Assembly (NCBI GenBank): GCA_038247995.1
Contig: JBBRUG010000362.1
Span: 1 to 5,666 of the forward strand
Reading direction: 5' to 3'
Source: JBBRUG01 sp038247995
Lineage (GTDB): Bacteria; Chloroflexota; Chloroflexia; Chloroflexales; Chloroflexaceae
Length of the DNA: 5,666 nt
Positions 1 to 5,634 of this stretch are shown piece after piece. Under the pieces are notes generated by a model. That model was not told the origin of the DNA. It made no database searches and worked only from the letters and a program-made list of their open reading frames with translations. Both the position numbers and the translations under genes were made by a program. The first letter of the stretch is position 1. Each line of letters begins with the position of its first letter.

Positions 1-115
1 CGGCGCGATCGTCTACAACAGCCCGGTGCGCTTATTCAAAGCCAGTTGGTTGCGGCGGAACCTGATCAAGCGTTCGAGCCTGATCGAAGTCAATGAATTA
101 GTTGAACATCCATAA
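1..115 (+). CDS. C-terminal end of an unidentified upstream gene (partial)
   Basis: The frame starting at base 2 is open for 37 codons and stops at TAA 113-115. The visible tail begins GAIVYNSPVRLF and ends NELVEHP. It has a basic, possibly amphipathic stretch around KASWLRRNLIKRS, with no metal-binding or nucleotide-binding motif and no membrane segment. I do not recognise the family. A BChl-pathway enzyme would suit the context but nothing in the tail proves it. The gene is very probably real: it ends 9 bp before acsF, and its stop codon sits inside the acsF ribosome binding site, which is typical of co-transcribed and translationally coupled genes. The 5' part lies outside the window. Confidence 0.6.
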   Translation, partial: GAIVYNSPVRLFKASWLRRNLIKRSSLIEVNELVEHP

Positions 116-120
116 GGGGG
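114..120 (+). promoter_or_regulatory. Ribosome binding site of acsF, overlapping the upstream stop codon
   Basis: AAGGGGG lies four bases before ATG 125 and shares its two A bases with the TAA stop of the upstream gene. Ribosomes finishing the upstream gene would therefore be placed at the acsF start. This supports coupling of the two genes and fixes the acsF start. Confidence 0.7.
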
Positions 121-124
121 ACGT

Positions 125-1231
125 ATGGAACAGATGCCCAATCTGAGTATGACGACGCGCCATGCGTTGCAAGAGGCTGTGCTGACGCCGCGGTTCTACA
201 CCACCGACTTTAAGGCGATTGATGCGCTCGACATCGATAAGAATGGCCTGCGCGATGAGTTCGAGTGGATCAAAGACGAGTTTGCGCACGACTATAACCG
301 CCACCACTTCAAGCGCAACGAAGAATTCCTCGCAAACTTCGATGATATGCCGGTGCGCCCGATGTTCATCGAGTTTCTTGAGCGCTCGTGTACCGCCGAG
401 TTCTCGGGCTGCATTCTGTATGCCGAGATGGTTAAGCATCTCAAAGATCCGACGATGCGCGCGATCTTCAAGTACATGAGCCGCGATGAAGGGCGTCACG
501 CCGGCTTTCTGAACCGCACAATGGGCGATTTGAATGTCGCGCTCGATTTGAGTATGTTGCAGAAGCGCAAGAAGTACACCTTCTTCAAGCCGAAATTCAT
601 CTTCTATACAGTCTATCTCTCGGAGAAGATCGGTTACGCGCGCTACATCAATATCTATCGCCACCTCGAAACGCAGCCCGAGTTCATTATTCACCCGATC
701 TTCAAGTGGTTTGAGGAGTGGTGCAACGATGAATATCGCCATGGCGAGTTTTTCGCGATGCTGATGCGCTCGCAGCCGGATCTGATCAATGAACCGGGTA
801 ACCGGCGTTGGATCCGCTTCTTCCTGCTCGCCGTGTATGCCACGATGTATATCAATGATTGCCGCCGCAGCGAGTTCTACCGCACCATGGGCCTCGACTG
901 GCGCGCATATGATCAGCAGGTGATCCGGCTCACCAACCAGATCGCCTCGCAGGTTTATCCGGTCACATTGCCCGTTGACGATCCGCGCTTCTTTCAGCAC
1001 CTCGATGCCGCTGCTAAGTACGATGCGCGGGCGAATGAACTCTCGCAGAGTTCCAACCCGATTGCCCAGGCCCAGGCGGCCCGGTTGCGCGCTGCAATCG
1101 GCGTGCGCTTGCTGGCGGCCTTCCGTCTGCCGTCGCAGCCGACTACGCATGAGAATCATTGGAAGGGCCTGGAAGGCTTCCCGAACTACCCCGGCCCTGA
1201 TCGGCCGCTGCGGGTGGCGGCGGCGGACTAG
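125..1231 (+). CDS. acsF: Mg-protoporphyrin IX monomethyl ester oxidative cyclase, aerobic (AcsF)
   Basis: AcsF catalyses the O2- and reductant-dependent closure of the isocyclic fifth ring, turning Mg-protoporphyrin IX monomethyl ester into divinyl protochlorophyllide. The 368-residue protein is close to the usual family length of about 350-370. It shows the paired carboxylate/histidine motifs of a ferritin-like diiron enzyme: DEGRH at 121-125 (E122xxH125) and DEYRH at 202-206 (E203xxH206). A further conserved-looking Glu lies in TAEFSG (E92). The N-terminal block TPRFYTTDF (21-29) and the RNEEF/FLERSCTAEFSG region (64-95) are typical of AcsF/CRD1. The last roughly 30 residues are Pro/Gly-rich with little predicted structure. 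ATG 125 is chosen for its strong ribosome binding site and correct N-terminus. No gene resembling the accessory subunits Ycf54 or BciE is seen beside it. It is probably co-transcribed with the upstream fragment. Family assignment is firm; ligand roles are by analogy. Confidence 0.96.
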   Translation: MEQMPNLSMTTRHALQEAVLTPRFYTTDFKAIDALDIDKNGLRDEFEWIKDEFAHDYNRHHFKRNEEFLANFDDMPVRPMFIEFLERSCTAEFSGCILYAEMVKHLKDPTMRAIFKYMSRDEGRHAGFLNRTMGDLNVALDLSMLQKRKKYTFFKPKFIFYTVYLSEKIGYARYINIYRHLETQPEFIIHPIFKWFEEWCNDEYRHGEFFAMLMRSQPDLINEPGNRRWIRFFLLAVYATMYINDCRRSEFYRTMGLDWRAYDQQVIRLTNQIASQVYPVTLPVDDPRFFQHLDAAAKYDARANELSQSSNPIAQAQAARLRAAIGVRLLAAFRLPSQPTTHENHWKGLEGFPNYPGPDRPLRVAAAD

Positions 1232-1256
1232 CGCGATGTAGCATTCCAGGGAACGC

Positions 1257-1282
1257 AGGGGCGCTCACACGGGGGCGCCCTT
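1257..1282 (+). terminator. GC-rich hairpin after acsF, possible terminator or mRNA stability element
   Basis: Bases 1257-1266 can pair with 1273-1282 in a 10-bp stem around a six-base loop. The core is GGGCGC against GCGCCC, with two G-U pairs elsewhere in the stem. It starts 26 bp after the acsF stop codon. The stem is followed by only two T bases and then ACGAG, so there is no U-tract. An intrinsic terminator is therefore doubtful; attenuation, partial termination or 3'-end protection of acsF mRNA are equally possible. Confidence 0.4.
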
Positions 1283-1338
1283 ACGAGGCTCACTGAGTTA
1301 CATATATGAAGTTTATTTTCCCCTCCCGGAACCGCCCC

Positions 1339-1342
1339 GGAG
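1339..1342 (+). promoter_or_regulatory. Ribosome binding site of hemG
   Basis: GGAG lies six bases before ATG 1349. The FAD-binding strand of the protein begins only a few residues after this ATG, so the site and the fold agree on the start. Confidence 0.65.
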
Positions 1343-1348
1343 TGTTTT

Positions 1349-2743
1349 ATGCACACCTACGATAGCGTCGTGATCGGTGCCGGAATCAGCGGTTTGCGTA
1401 CAGCCTATGCACTTAGCCGCAGCGGCCAAGACGTGCTGCTGGTTGAGGCAAGCGAGCAGGTTGGCGGCGCGATCCGCAGCGTGCGTACACCCGATGGCTA
1501 TGTACTCGATTGCGGCCCCAACACCGTCACCAGCAAAGATCCCGCGCTCTGGCAGGAATTTGCCGATTTAGGGATCGCCGAGCGGCGGCTCACTGCCGAT
1601 CGCACCGGGGCGCGGCGCTTTATCCTGCTCAACGGCAAACCGACGCTCATCCCCACCGGCCCGGATGCGCTGCTCAGCACACCGCTGCTTTCGCTGCGCG
1701 GCAAGTTACGCATCCTGGCCGAGCCGCTGATGCCGCGCGCCGCAACCGCCGACGAGAGTGTCGCTACCTTCTTTAGCCGCCGGATCGGGCACGAAGCCGC
1801 CGAGCGCCTGATCGATCCATTTGTGTCGGGGGTCTATGCCGGCGATCCGGCGGCAACGTCGATCAAGGCAGCCTTCCCGACGCTCTGGGAAGCCGAACAA
1901 CGCGCCGGCAGCATCGTGCGGGGCATGCTTAGCCGCCCGCGTAGTGCTGTGCCCCGCCCACAAGGGCCACGCGAACGCAGCGTGTTATTCAACTTCACCG
2001 ACGGCCTGGCCGAGTGGCCGCGCGCGCTTGCCGCAGCCCTGGGTGATGCGCGGGTCTGGTGCAATACGCCGGTGCGCGAACTGCGCCCGGCGGGCGATGG
2101 TTGGCAGATTACGCTGGAGCGTGATGGCCGCACTGAGGCGATCGAGGTGCGCAATGTGGTGCTGGCAACACCGGCATTCGTCACCGCCGACCTGGTTGCT
2201 GCGTGGGCGCCGGCTGTGGCGCGGGCGTTGCGCGGGATTCCCTATGCGCCGTCGGCGGTAGTCCACCTGGGCTTCAAGCGCGAGCAGGTAGCGCATCCGC
2301 TGGACGGCTTCGGGCTGCTGGCGCCGGCGGTCGAGCGGCGCGACTTTTTGGGCATCCTCTGGTCGTCGAGCCTGTTCCCTGGGCGTGCGCCGGCAGGCCA
2401 TGTGCTCACGACGACGATCATCGGCGGGGCGCGGGCGCCGCACTTTGTCGAGGCGAGCGAAGCCGAACTCGTGGCGCTGGCCGTGCGCGAACACGCCGCC
2501 GTGCTCGGGGTGAGCGGCGCGCCGACCCTGGCCCATCTAACGCGCTGGACGCGAGCCATTCCGCAGTATGTCGCCGGCCACGACGCACGCATGGGTGTGC
2601 TTGAAGCGCTCGAAGCGGAACACCCGAACCTGGCGTTGATCGGCAACTATCGCGGCGGTGTGGGGGTTGAGAAATGCTATCACAACGCGCAGGCAACGGC
2701 GGAGCGGCTATTGGGATTGGTGGGTGAAGGGGTGCGGGGGTGA
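1349..2743 (+). CDS. hemG: Protoporphyrinogen oxidase, HemY-type FAD enzyme
   Basis: It oxidises protoporphyrinogen IX to protoporphyrin IX with O2 as electron acceptor, the last step shared by heme and BChl synthesis. The 464-residue length is normal. An N-terminal Rossmann motif VVIGAGISGL (7-16) is followed by the ribose-binding acid E33 in LLVEAS and by the GG pair of the flavin site (39-40). The hallmark IDPFVSGVYAGDP is at 155-167, LATPAF at 272-277, AIPQY with a following GHxxR at 403-414, and the C-terminal FAD motif GNYRGGVGVEKC at 432-443. The symbol follows the protein-family name (also hemY or pgoX); it is not the small FMN HemG of Escherichia coli nor the membrane HemJ. Coproporphyrinogen oxidase activity, as in Gram-positive HemY, is less likely beside Mg-branch genes. 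The last residues, GLVGEGVRG, are encoded by a G-rich low-complexity stretch running into the gap before the next gene. Confidence 0.93.
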   Translation: MHTYDSVVIGAGISGLRTAYALSRSGQDVLLVEASEQVGGAIRSVRTPDGYVLDCGPNTVTSKDPALWQEFADLGIAERRLTADRTGARRFILLNGKPTLIPTGPDALLSTPLLSLRGKLRILAEPLMPRAATADESVATFFSRRIGHEAAERLIDPFVSGVYAGDPAATSIKAAFPTLWEAEQRAGSIVRGMLSRPRSAVPRPQGPRERSVLFNFTDGLAEWPRALAAALGDARVWCNTPVRELRPAGDGWQITLERDGRTEAIEVRNVVLATPAFVTADLVAAWAPAVARALRGIPYAPSAVVHLGFKREQVAHPLDGFGLLAPAVERRDFLGILWSSSLFPGRAPAGHVLTTTIIGGARAPHFVEASEAELVALAVREHAAVLGVSGAPTLAHLTRWTRAIPQYVAGHDARMGVLEALEAEHPNLALIGNYRGGVGVEKCYHNAQATAERLLGLVGEGVRG

Positions 2744-2770
2744 AAAAGGGACACGGGAACAATACCCACT

Positions 2771-2784
2771 CACTCGTCACTCGT
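2771..2784 (+). repeat. Tandem 7-bp repeat in the hemG-pucC gap
   Basis: CACTCGT occurs twice in a row and is followed by the related CACGAC and an ACAC run up to 2795. The 65-bp gap between hemG and the carrier gene is a skewed, low-complexity tract: purine/G-rich at its start, then C/A/T-rich. I see no promoter or terminator in it, which fits co-transcription of the two genes. Confidence 0.55.
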
Positions 2785-2795
2785 CACGACACACA

Positions 2796-2800
2796 CGGAG
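2796..2800 (+). promoter_or_regulatory. Ribosome binding site deciding the start of the PucC-like gene
   Basis: CGGAG lies eight bases before ATG 2809. The same frame is open back to a GTG at 2740 that overlaps the hemG stop codon. That longer start would add 23 hydrophilic residues encoded by low-complexity DNA, so the ATG is preferred. Confidence 0.65.
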
Positions 2801-2808
2801 CGCAAGCT

Positions 2809-4107
2809 ATGACCATCGTAAAAAACCTCCGGCTTGGCCTGTTGCACGTTGCTGTGGCAGTCTGCCTGGTGCCGATTACCGGGGTACTGAACCGGGTGAT
2901 GATCTTCGAGATGGGCTTGCTGGCGAGCCTGGTGGCTGCGCTGATTGTGCTGCCGCATTTGCTGGCGCCGCTCCAGGTCTTCATCGGGCAATACTCAGAC
3001 AATCACCCGCTCTGGGGCTACCGGCGTACACCCTACATCGCTGCCGGCCTGTTGCTCTGTATTGGCGGCGCAGCGCTCACCCCCGTAGCGGCGATCATGA
3101 TGGGCAGCAACTTCTGGCCTGGGTTGGCATTTTCCATTGTAGTGTTTTTTACCTGGGGCCTGGGCTTTAACCTGGCGGTGGTGAGCTATCTCTCGCTGGC
3201 CAGTGATTTATCTGAAGAGCATCAGCGTTCGCGCACAATCGCGGTGATGTGGTTCATGATGATCACTTCGGTGATTGCGACGGCAATTCTCACCGGACGC
3301 GCGCTGGAGAACTATAGCCCGGAGCGTATGGTTGAAGTGTTCGCGATCTGCGCCGGCGTAGCGCTTGTTCTCGGTGCGCTGGGCTTGATTGGGTTAGAGC
3401 CGCGTAACGCCCCGGTCGCGATTGAGGAGCGCCACAGTGCCGGTGCGGCGATCAGTGCAGTAATGGCCAATCCGCACGCGCGGGTCTTTTTTATCTATCT
3501 GATGCTGCTGTTGGCCGCGATCCTGGGCCAAGACGTACTGCTTGAGCCGTTTGGTGCGCAGGCGTTCGCTATGAGCGTGCGCGAAACCACCCAACTCACC
3601 GCCTACTGGGGCGGGGCAACGCTCGTAGCGCTGTTACTGCAAGGCATGGTGCTGAGCCGGTTCCTGAGCAAGCGCTCGGGCGCGATGCTGGGCGGCAGCC
3701 TGGCGGCGCTGGGGTTATTGCTGATCGGGCTGAGCGGTATTCTGCAGATCCAGCCGATCTTCGTTCCGGCGATTGTGCTCCTCGGCTTCGGCACCGGCAT
3801 TGCGACAGCCACAAACCTGGCGCTGATGCTCGATATGACCACCCCTGGCCAGGTCGGCCTCTTCATTGGCGCGTGGGGTGTAGCCGATGCGGCAGCCCGC
3901 GGCCTGGGCAATCTCTCGGCAGGCGTCGTGCGCGATGTGGCCGGCGCGGCATTGGGAAGCGCAACGAACGGGTACGCGACCGTCTTTTTGCTCGAAGCGC
4001 TGATGCTCTGCGGCGCACTCGTGTTGCTGCAGCGGATCGACGTGGCTGCATTTCGCGGCGAGCGCGTCGAGTTTACTACCTTAGTGGCGACGGTGGGGGA
4101 CGCATAG
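2809..4107 (+). CDS. pucC: PucC/BCH2-family major facilitator protein, light-harvesting complex assembly
   Basis: A 432-residue membrane protein with about twelve hydrophobic segments, roughly at 11-27, 36-59, 76-98, 104-130, 146-163, 176-196, 226-245, 262-283, 293-311, 318-341, 348-372 and 388-408. The loop GQYSDNHPLWGYRRTPYI (60-77) is the family form of the major-facilitator signature between helices 2 and 3. QDVLLEPFGAQAF (241-253), followed by MSVRETTQLTAYWGG (255-269), is characteristic of the PucC/LhaA/BCH2 branch. Members are needed for assembly of light-harvesting complexes in purple bacteria and are thought to handle BChl or pigment-binding polypeptides; direct transport has not been settled. 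Here it would act in the cytoplasmic membrane on the product of the upstream enzymes. It lies 65 bp after hemG with no visible promoter between, so it is probably in the same transcript. Family is firm; the exact partner (core antenna or chlorosome) cannot be read from sequence. Confidence 0.9.
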   Translation: MTIVKNLRLGLLHVAVAVCLVPITGVLNRVMIFEMGLLASLVAALIVLPHLLAPLQVFIGQYSDNHPLWGYRRTPYIAAGLLLCIGGAALTPVAAIMMGSNFWPGLAFSIVVFFTWGLGFNLAVVSYLSLASDLSEEHQRSRTIAVMWFMMITSVIATAILTGRALENYSPERMVEVFAICAGVALVLGALGLIGLEPRNAPVAIEERHSAGAAISAVMANPHARVFFIYLMLLLAAILGQDVLLEPFGAQAFAMSVRETTQLTAYWGGATLVALLLQGMVLSRFLSKRSGAMLGGSLAALGLLLIGLSGILQIQPIFVPAIVLLGFGTGIATATNLALMLDMTTPGQVGLFIGAWGVADAAARGLGNLSAGVVRDVAGAALGSATNGYATVFLLEALMLCGALVLLQRIDVAAFRGERVEFTTLVATVGDA

Positions 4108-4170
4108 CCGGGGTCGGGGGCGGGGATCAGTGGGGCTCACATTTTCAGATCTTCAGTGCTCCCGAGCGTG

Positions 4171-4199
4171 TTGACAGTTTATATTCATTGTGATAAATT
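4171..4199 (+). promoter_or_regulatory. Housekeeping-sigma promoter upstream of hemA
   Basis: A perfect -35 TTGACA (4171-4176) is separated by exactly 17 bp from TAAATT (4194-4199). The -10 is preceded by TGA at 4191-4193, giving an extended -10 (TGnTAAATT). The segment 4171-4227 is AT-rich inside a GC-rich window. Transcription would start near 4205-4207 and leave a leader of about 59 bases before hemA. Nothing comparable is seen before acsF, hemG or pucC. Confidence 0.72.
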
Positions 4200-4205
4200 T
4201 CATCA
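4191..4205 (+). promoter_or_regulatory. Imperfect palindrome over the hemA -10, candidate operator
   Basis: TGATAAATTTCATCA is a 15-bp interrupted palindrome centred on 4198, with six of seven symmetric positions pairing (TGATaAAtTTcATCA). It covers the whole -10, so a bound protein would be expected to repress. The half-site TGAT recalls FNR-type sites, but the spacing (seven bases between half-sites rather than four) does not fit FNR, and I cannot name the regulator. Confidence 0.35.
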
Positions 4206-4210
4206 TTGCA

Positions 4211-4230
4211 TAGATTTGTGTAGATTTGGG
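4211..4230 (+). repeat. Tandem 10-bp direct repeat in the hemA leader
   Basis: TAGATTTGTG is followed immediately by TAGATTTGGG, nine of ten positions identical. The period is about one helical turn, so both copies face the same side of the DNA. The repeat starts a few bases after the predicted transcription start. It could be a downstream regulator site, an RNA element of the leader, or chance. Confidence 0.5.
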
Positions 4231-4252
4231 GAGATATGCTCTACCTGTCGCG

Positions 4253-4257
4253 AAGGG
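4253..4257 (+). promoter_or_regulatory. Ribosome binding site deciding the hemA start
   Basis: AAGGG lies seven bases before ATG 4265. The frame is open back to TTG 4226, but that start has no ribosome binding site of its own and would add 13 residues before the conserved HemA N-terminus. Confidence 0.65.
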
Positions 4258-4264
4258 TCACCCG

Positions 4265-5566
4265 ATGAATCTCTTCCTTGTAGGCCTAGACCATACCACC
4301 GCGCCGGTTGAGATCCGTGAACGTCTGGCCTTTAGTCAGTCCGACATTCCGGCTGCGCTGAAGCAACTCACGACGCCGCGTAACGGTGCGACCACGCCGT
4401 TGCTCACTGAAGCGGTCATCCTTTCCACCTGCAATCGGGTTGAGATTTATGGTGTGGCTTCCGATGGGATAACAGGGCCGGCGCTGGTACGCTTTCTGGC
4501 CGAGTTTCATTGCCTGGAAGAGGCGCAGTTTGTGCATACCCTGTATTTCCATCAGGGGCCTGATGTGGCCCAGCACCTCTGTTCGACAGCGGCTGGGTTG
4601 CGTTCGATTGTGCTTGGCGAAGCGCAAATCCAGGGGCAAGTGCGCACGGCCTATGAGCAGGCGCAGCAGGCGCACGCACTGGGGCCGTTGTTGCATCGGC
4701 TGTTCCAGCATGCGCTGAGTACAGGCAAACGGGTGCGCGCCGAGACAAGCCTCGGCCAGGGCGCGGCGAGCGTTTCGCAGGCCGGCGTCGAACTGGCGCG
4801 TCACCGGCTCGGCGGTCTACAAGGACGAGCGGTGCTGCTTATCGGCAGCGGCGAAGTGAGCGAACTGGCGGCCCAAAACTTGCTCGCCAACGGCGCCGAT
4901 CGGCTGATGGTAGTGAACCGCACTCGCGCCCGCGGACGCGAGCTTGCCGAGCGTTACGGCGCTGAGGTGCTTGGTTTTGAGGATCTGCCCCAGGCGCTCA
5001 GTCGCGCCGACATCGTGATCTCCTCTACGGCAGCGCCGGTGCCGATTATCTACCCGGAACATATTGTCGACGCATTGCGCACCCGCGCCGATAGGGGCTG
5101 CAACGCCAGCGCTTCGATGCTGCTGATCGACCTGGCTGTGCCGCGCGATGTACACGCCGATGTTGCGCAGTTGCCGGGTGTCCACGTTTGCACTGTCGAT
5201 GATTTGTACGATGTCGTGCGCACGACGCTTGATCATCGCAGTATTGCAGCTACGGTTGCCGAGCAGATTGTCGTCGAAGAGTTGCAGGCGTTTGCCACCT
5301 GGACGCGCACCCAGCAATCGATCCCGGCATTGGCTTTGCTGCGTCAGCGCGCCGAAGCGCTGCGTGAGCAAGAACTCGAACGAACCCTGCGGCGCATGGA
5401 GGCGCTCTCGCCCGCGCAACGTACCGCCGTCGAGGCTTTTTCCCGCAGTCTGGTGAATAAGCTGCTGCACTCGCCCACATTGCGCCTCCGCGATGCTGCA
5501 GCCACCGGCGACGGCGCACGGTACGCGGCGATGCTGAGCGAGCTTTTTAATCTTGAAACAGCGTGA
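4265..5566 (+). CDS. hemA: Glutamyl-tRNA reductase (HemA)
   Basis: HemA reduces glutamyl-tRNA(Glu) with NADPH to glutamate-1-semialdehyde, the first committed and usually rate-controlling step of C5-pathway tetrapyrrole synthesis. The 433-residue protein has the full architecture. An N-terminal catalytic domain opens VGLDHTTAPVEIRERL (6-21), and the nucleophile Cys56 lies in ILSTCNRVEIYG (53-63). The helix with GLRSIVLGEAQIQGQV (111-126) follows, then the NADPH domain LLIGSGEVSELAAQNL (191-206) and VVNRTRARG (216-224). The end is a helical dimerisation domain with SLVNKLLHSP (395-404). R113 stands where the family normally has an acidic residue (GLDS), and Q123 replaces the usual aliphatic residue of QILGQV. 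All other key motifs look intact, so the enzyme is probably active. A separate promoter lies upstream, which suggests regulation independent of acsF-hemG-pucC. Archetypal C5-pathway enzyme; assignment firm. Confidence 0.96.
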   Translation: MNLFLVGLDHTTAPVEIRERLAFSQSDIPAALKQLTTPRNGATTPLLTEAVILSTCNRVEIYGVASDGITGPALVRFLAEFHCLEEAQFVHTLYFHQGPDVAQHLCSTAAGLRSIVLGEAQIQGQVRTAYEQAQQAHALGPLLHRLFQHALSTGKRVRAETSLGQGAASVSQAGVELARHRLGGLQGRAVLLIGSGEVSELAAQNLLANGADRLMVVNRTRARGRELAERYGAEVLGFEDLPQALSRADIVISSTAAPVPIIYPEHIVDALRTRADRGCNASASMLLIDLAVPRDVHADVAQLPGVHVCTVDDLYDVVRTTLDHRSIAATVAEQIVVEELQAFATWTRTQQSIPALALLRQRAEALREQELERTLRRMEALSPAQRTAVEAFSRSLVNKLLHSPTLRLRDAAATGDGARYAAMLSELFNLETA

Positions 5567-5577
5567 GGTCAGGCGGC

Positions 5578-5619
5578 AGGCGAACGGCGGCGGGGACGAG
5601 GCGAACGGCGGCAGGAACC
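5578..5619 (+). repeat. Two tandem 21-bp repeats between hemA and the next gene
   Basis: Unit 5578-5598 is followed directly by unit 5599-5619, with 18 of 21 positions the same and the first 14 (AGGCGAACGGCGGC) identical. The length is a multiple of three, and the frame of the downstream gene stays open through both units, where they would read RRTAAGT twice. The repeats end exactly where the putative AGGAG ribosome binding site begins. Confidence 0.6.
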
Positions 5620-5634
5620 AGGAGCAAGCGCCAC

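Noticed and set aside
98..1159. Long open frame of 353 codons on the - strand opposite acsF
   Set aside because: It lies almost fully antisense to a well-supported acsF and has no recognisable motif. Such frames arise from the codon bias of GC-rich genes.
1306..1365. Small + strand frame of 19 codons (starts MKFIFPSRNR) overlapping the hemG start, possible leader peptide
   Set aside because: There is no ribosome binding site before ATG 1306, and it runs out of frame into hemG; chance in an AT-rich patch is more likely.
1985..2536. Open frame of 183 codons on the - strand inside hemG
   Set aside because: It is antisense to the HemG domain core, rich in Arg, with no motif; a shadow of the real gene.
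2658..3170. Open + strand frame of 170 codons spanning the hemG-pucC junction
   Set aside because: It overlaps the conserved C-terminal FAD motif of HemG and the first helices of PucC in a different frame, and has no motif of its own.
4108..4170. Terminator after pucC
   Set aside because: The region is G-rich, then has a short AGATCT palindrome. I found no stable stem followed by a T-run, only imperfect pairing between the GGGGCTCAC and GTGCTCCC segments.
4189..4205. CRP-like site TGTGA-N6-TCATC over the hemA -10
   Set aside because: Only the left half matches well; the right half departs from TCACA at two of five positions. The alternative palindrome centred on 4198 is more symmetric.
4108..4264. 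PpsR/CrtJ-type site (TGT-N12-ACA) upstream of hemA
   Set aside because: No TGT in the gap has ACA at the required distance on inspection.
4817..5470. Open frame of 217 codons on the - strand inside hemA
   Set aside because: It is antisense to the conserved NADPH and dimerisation domains of HemA and has no recognisable domain.
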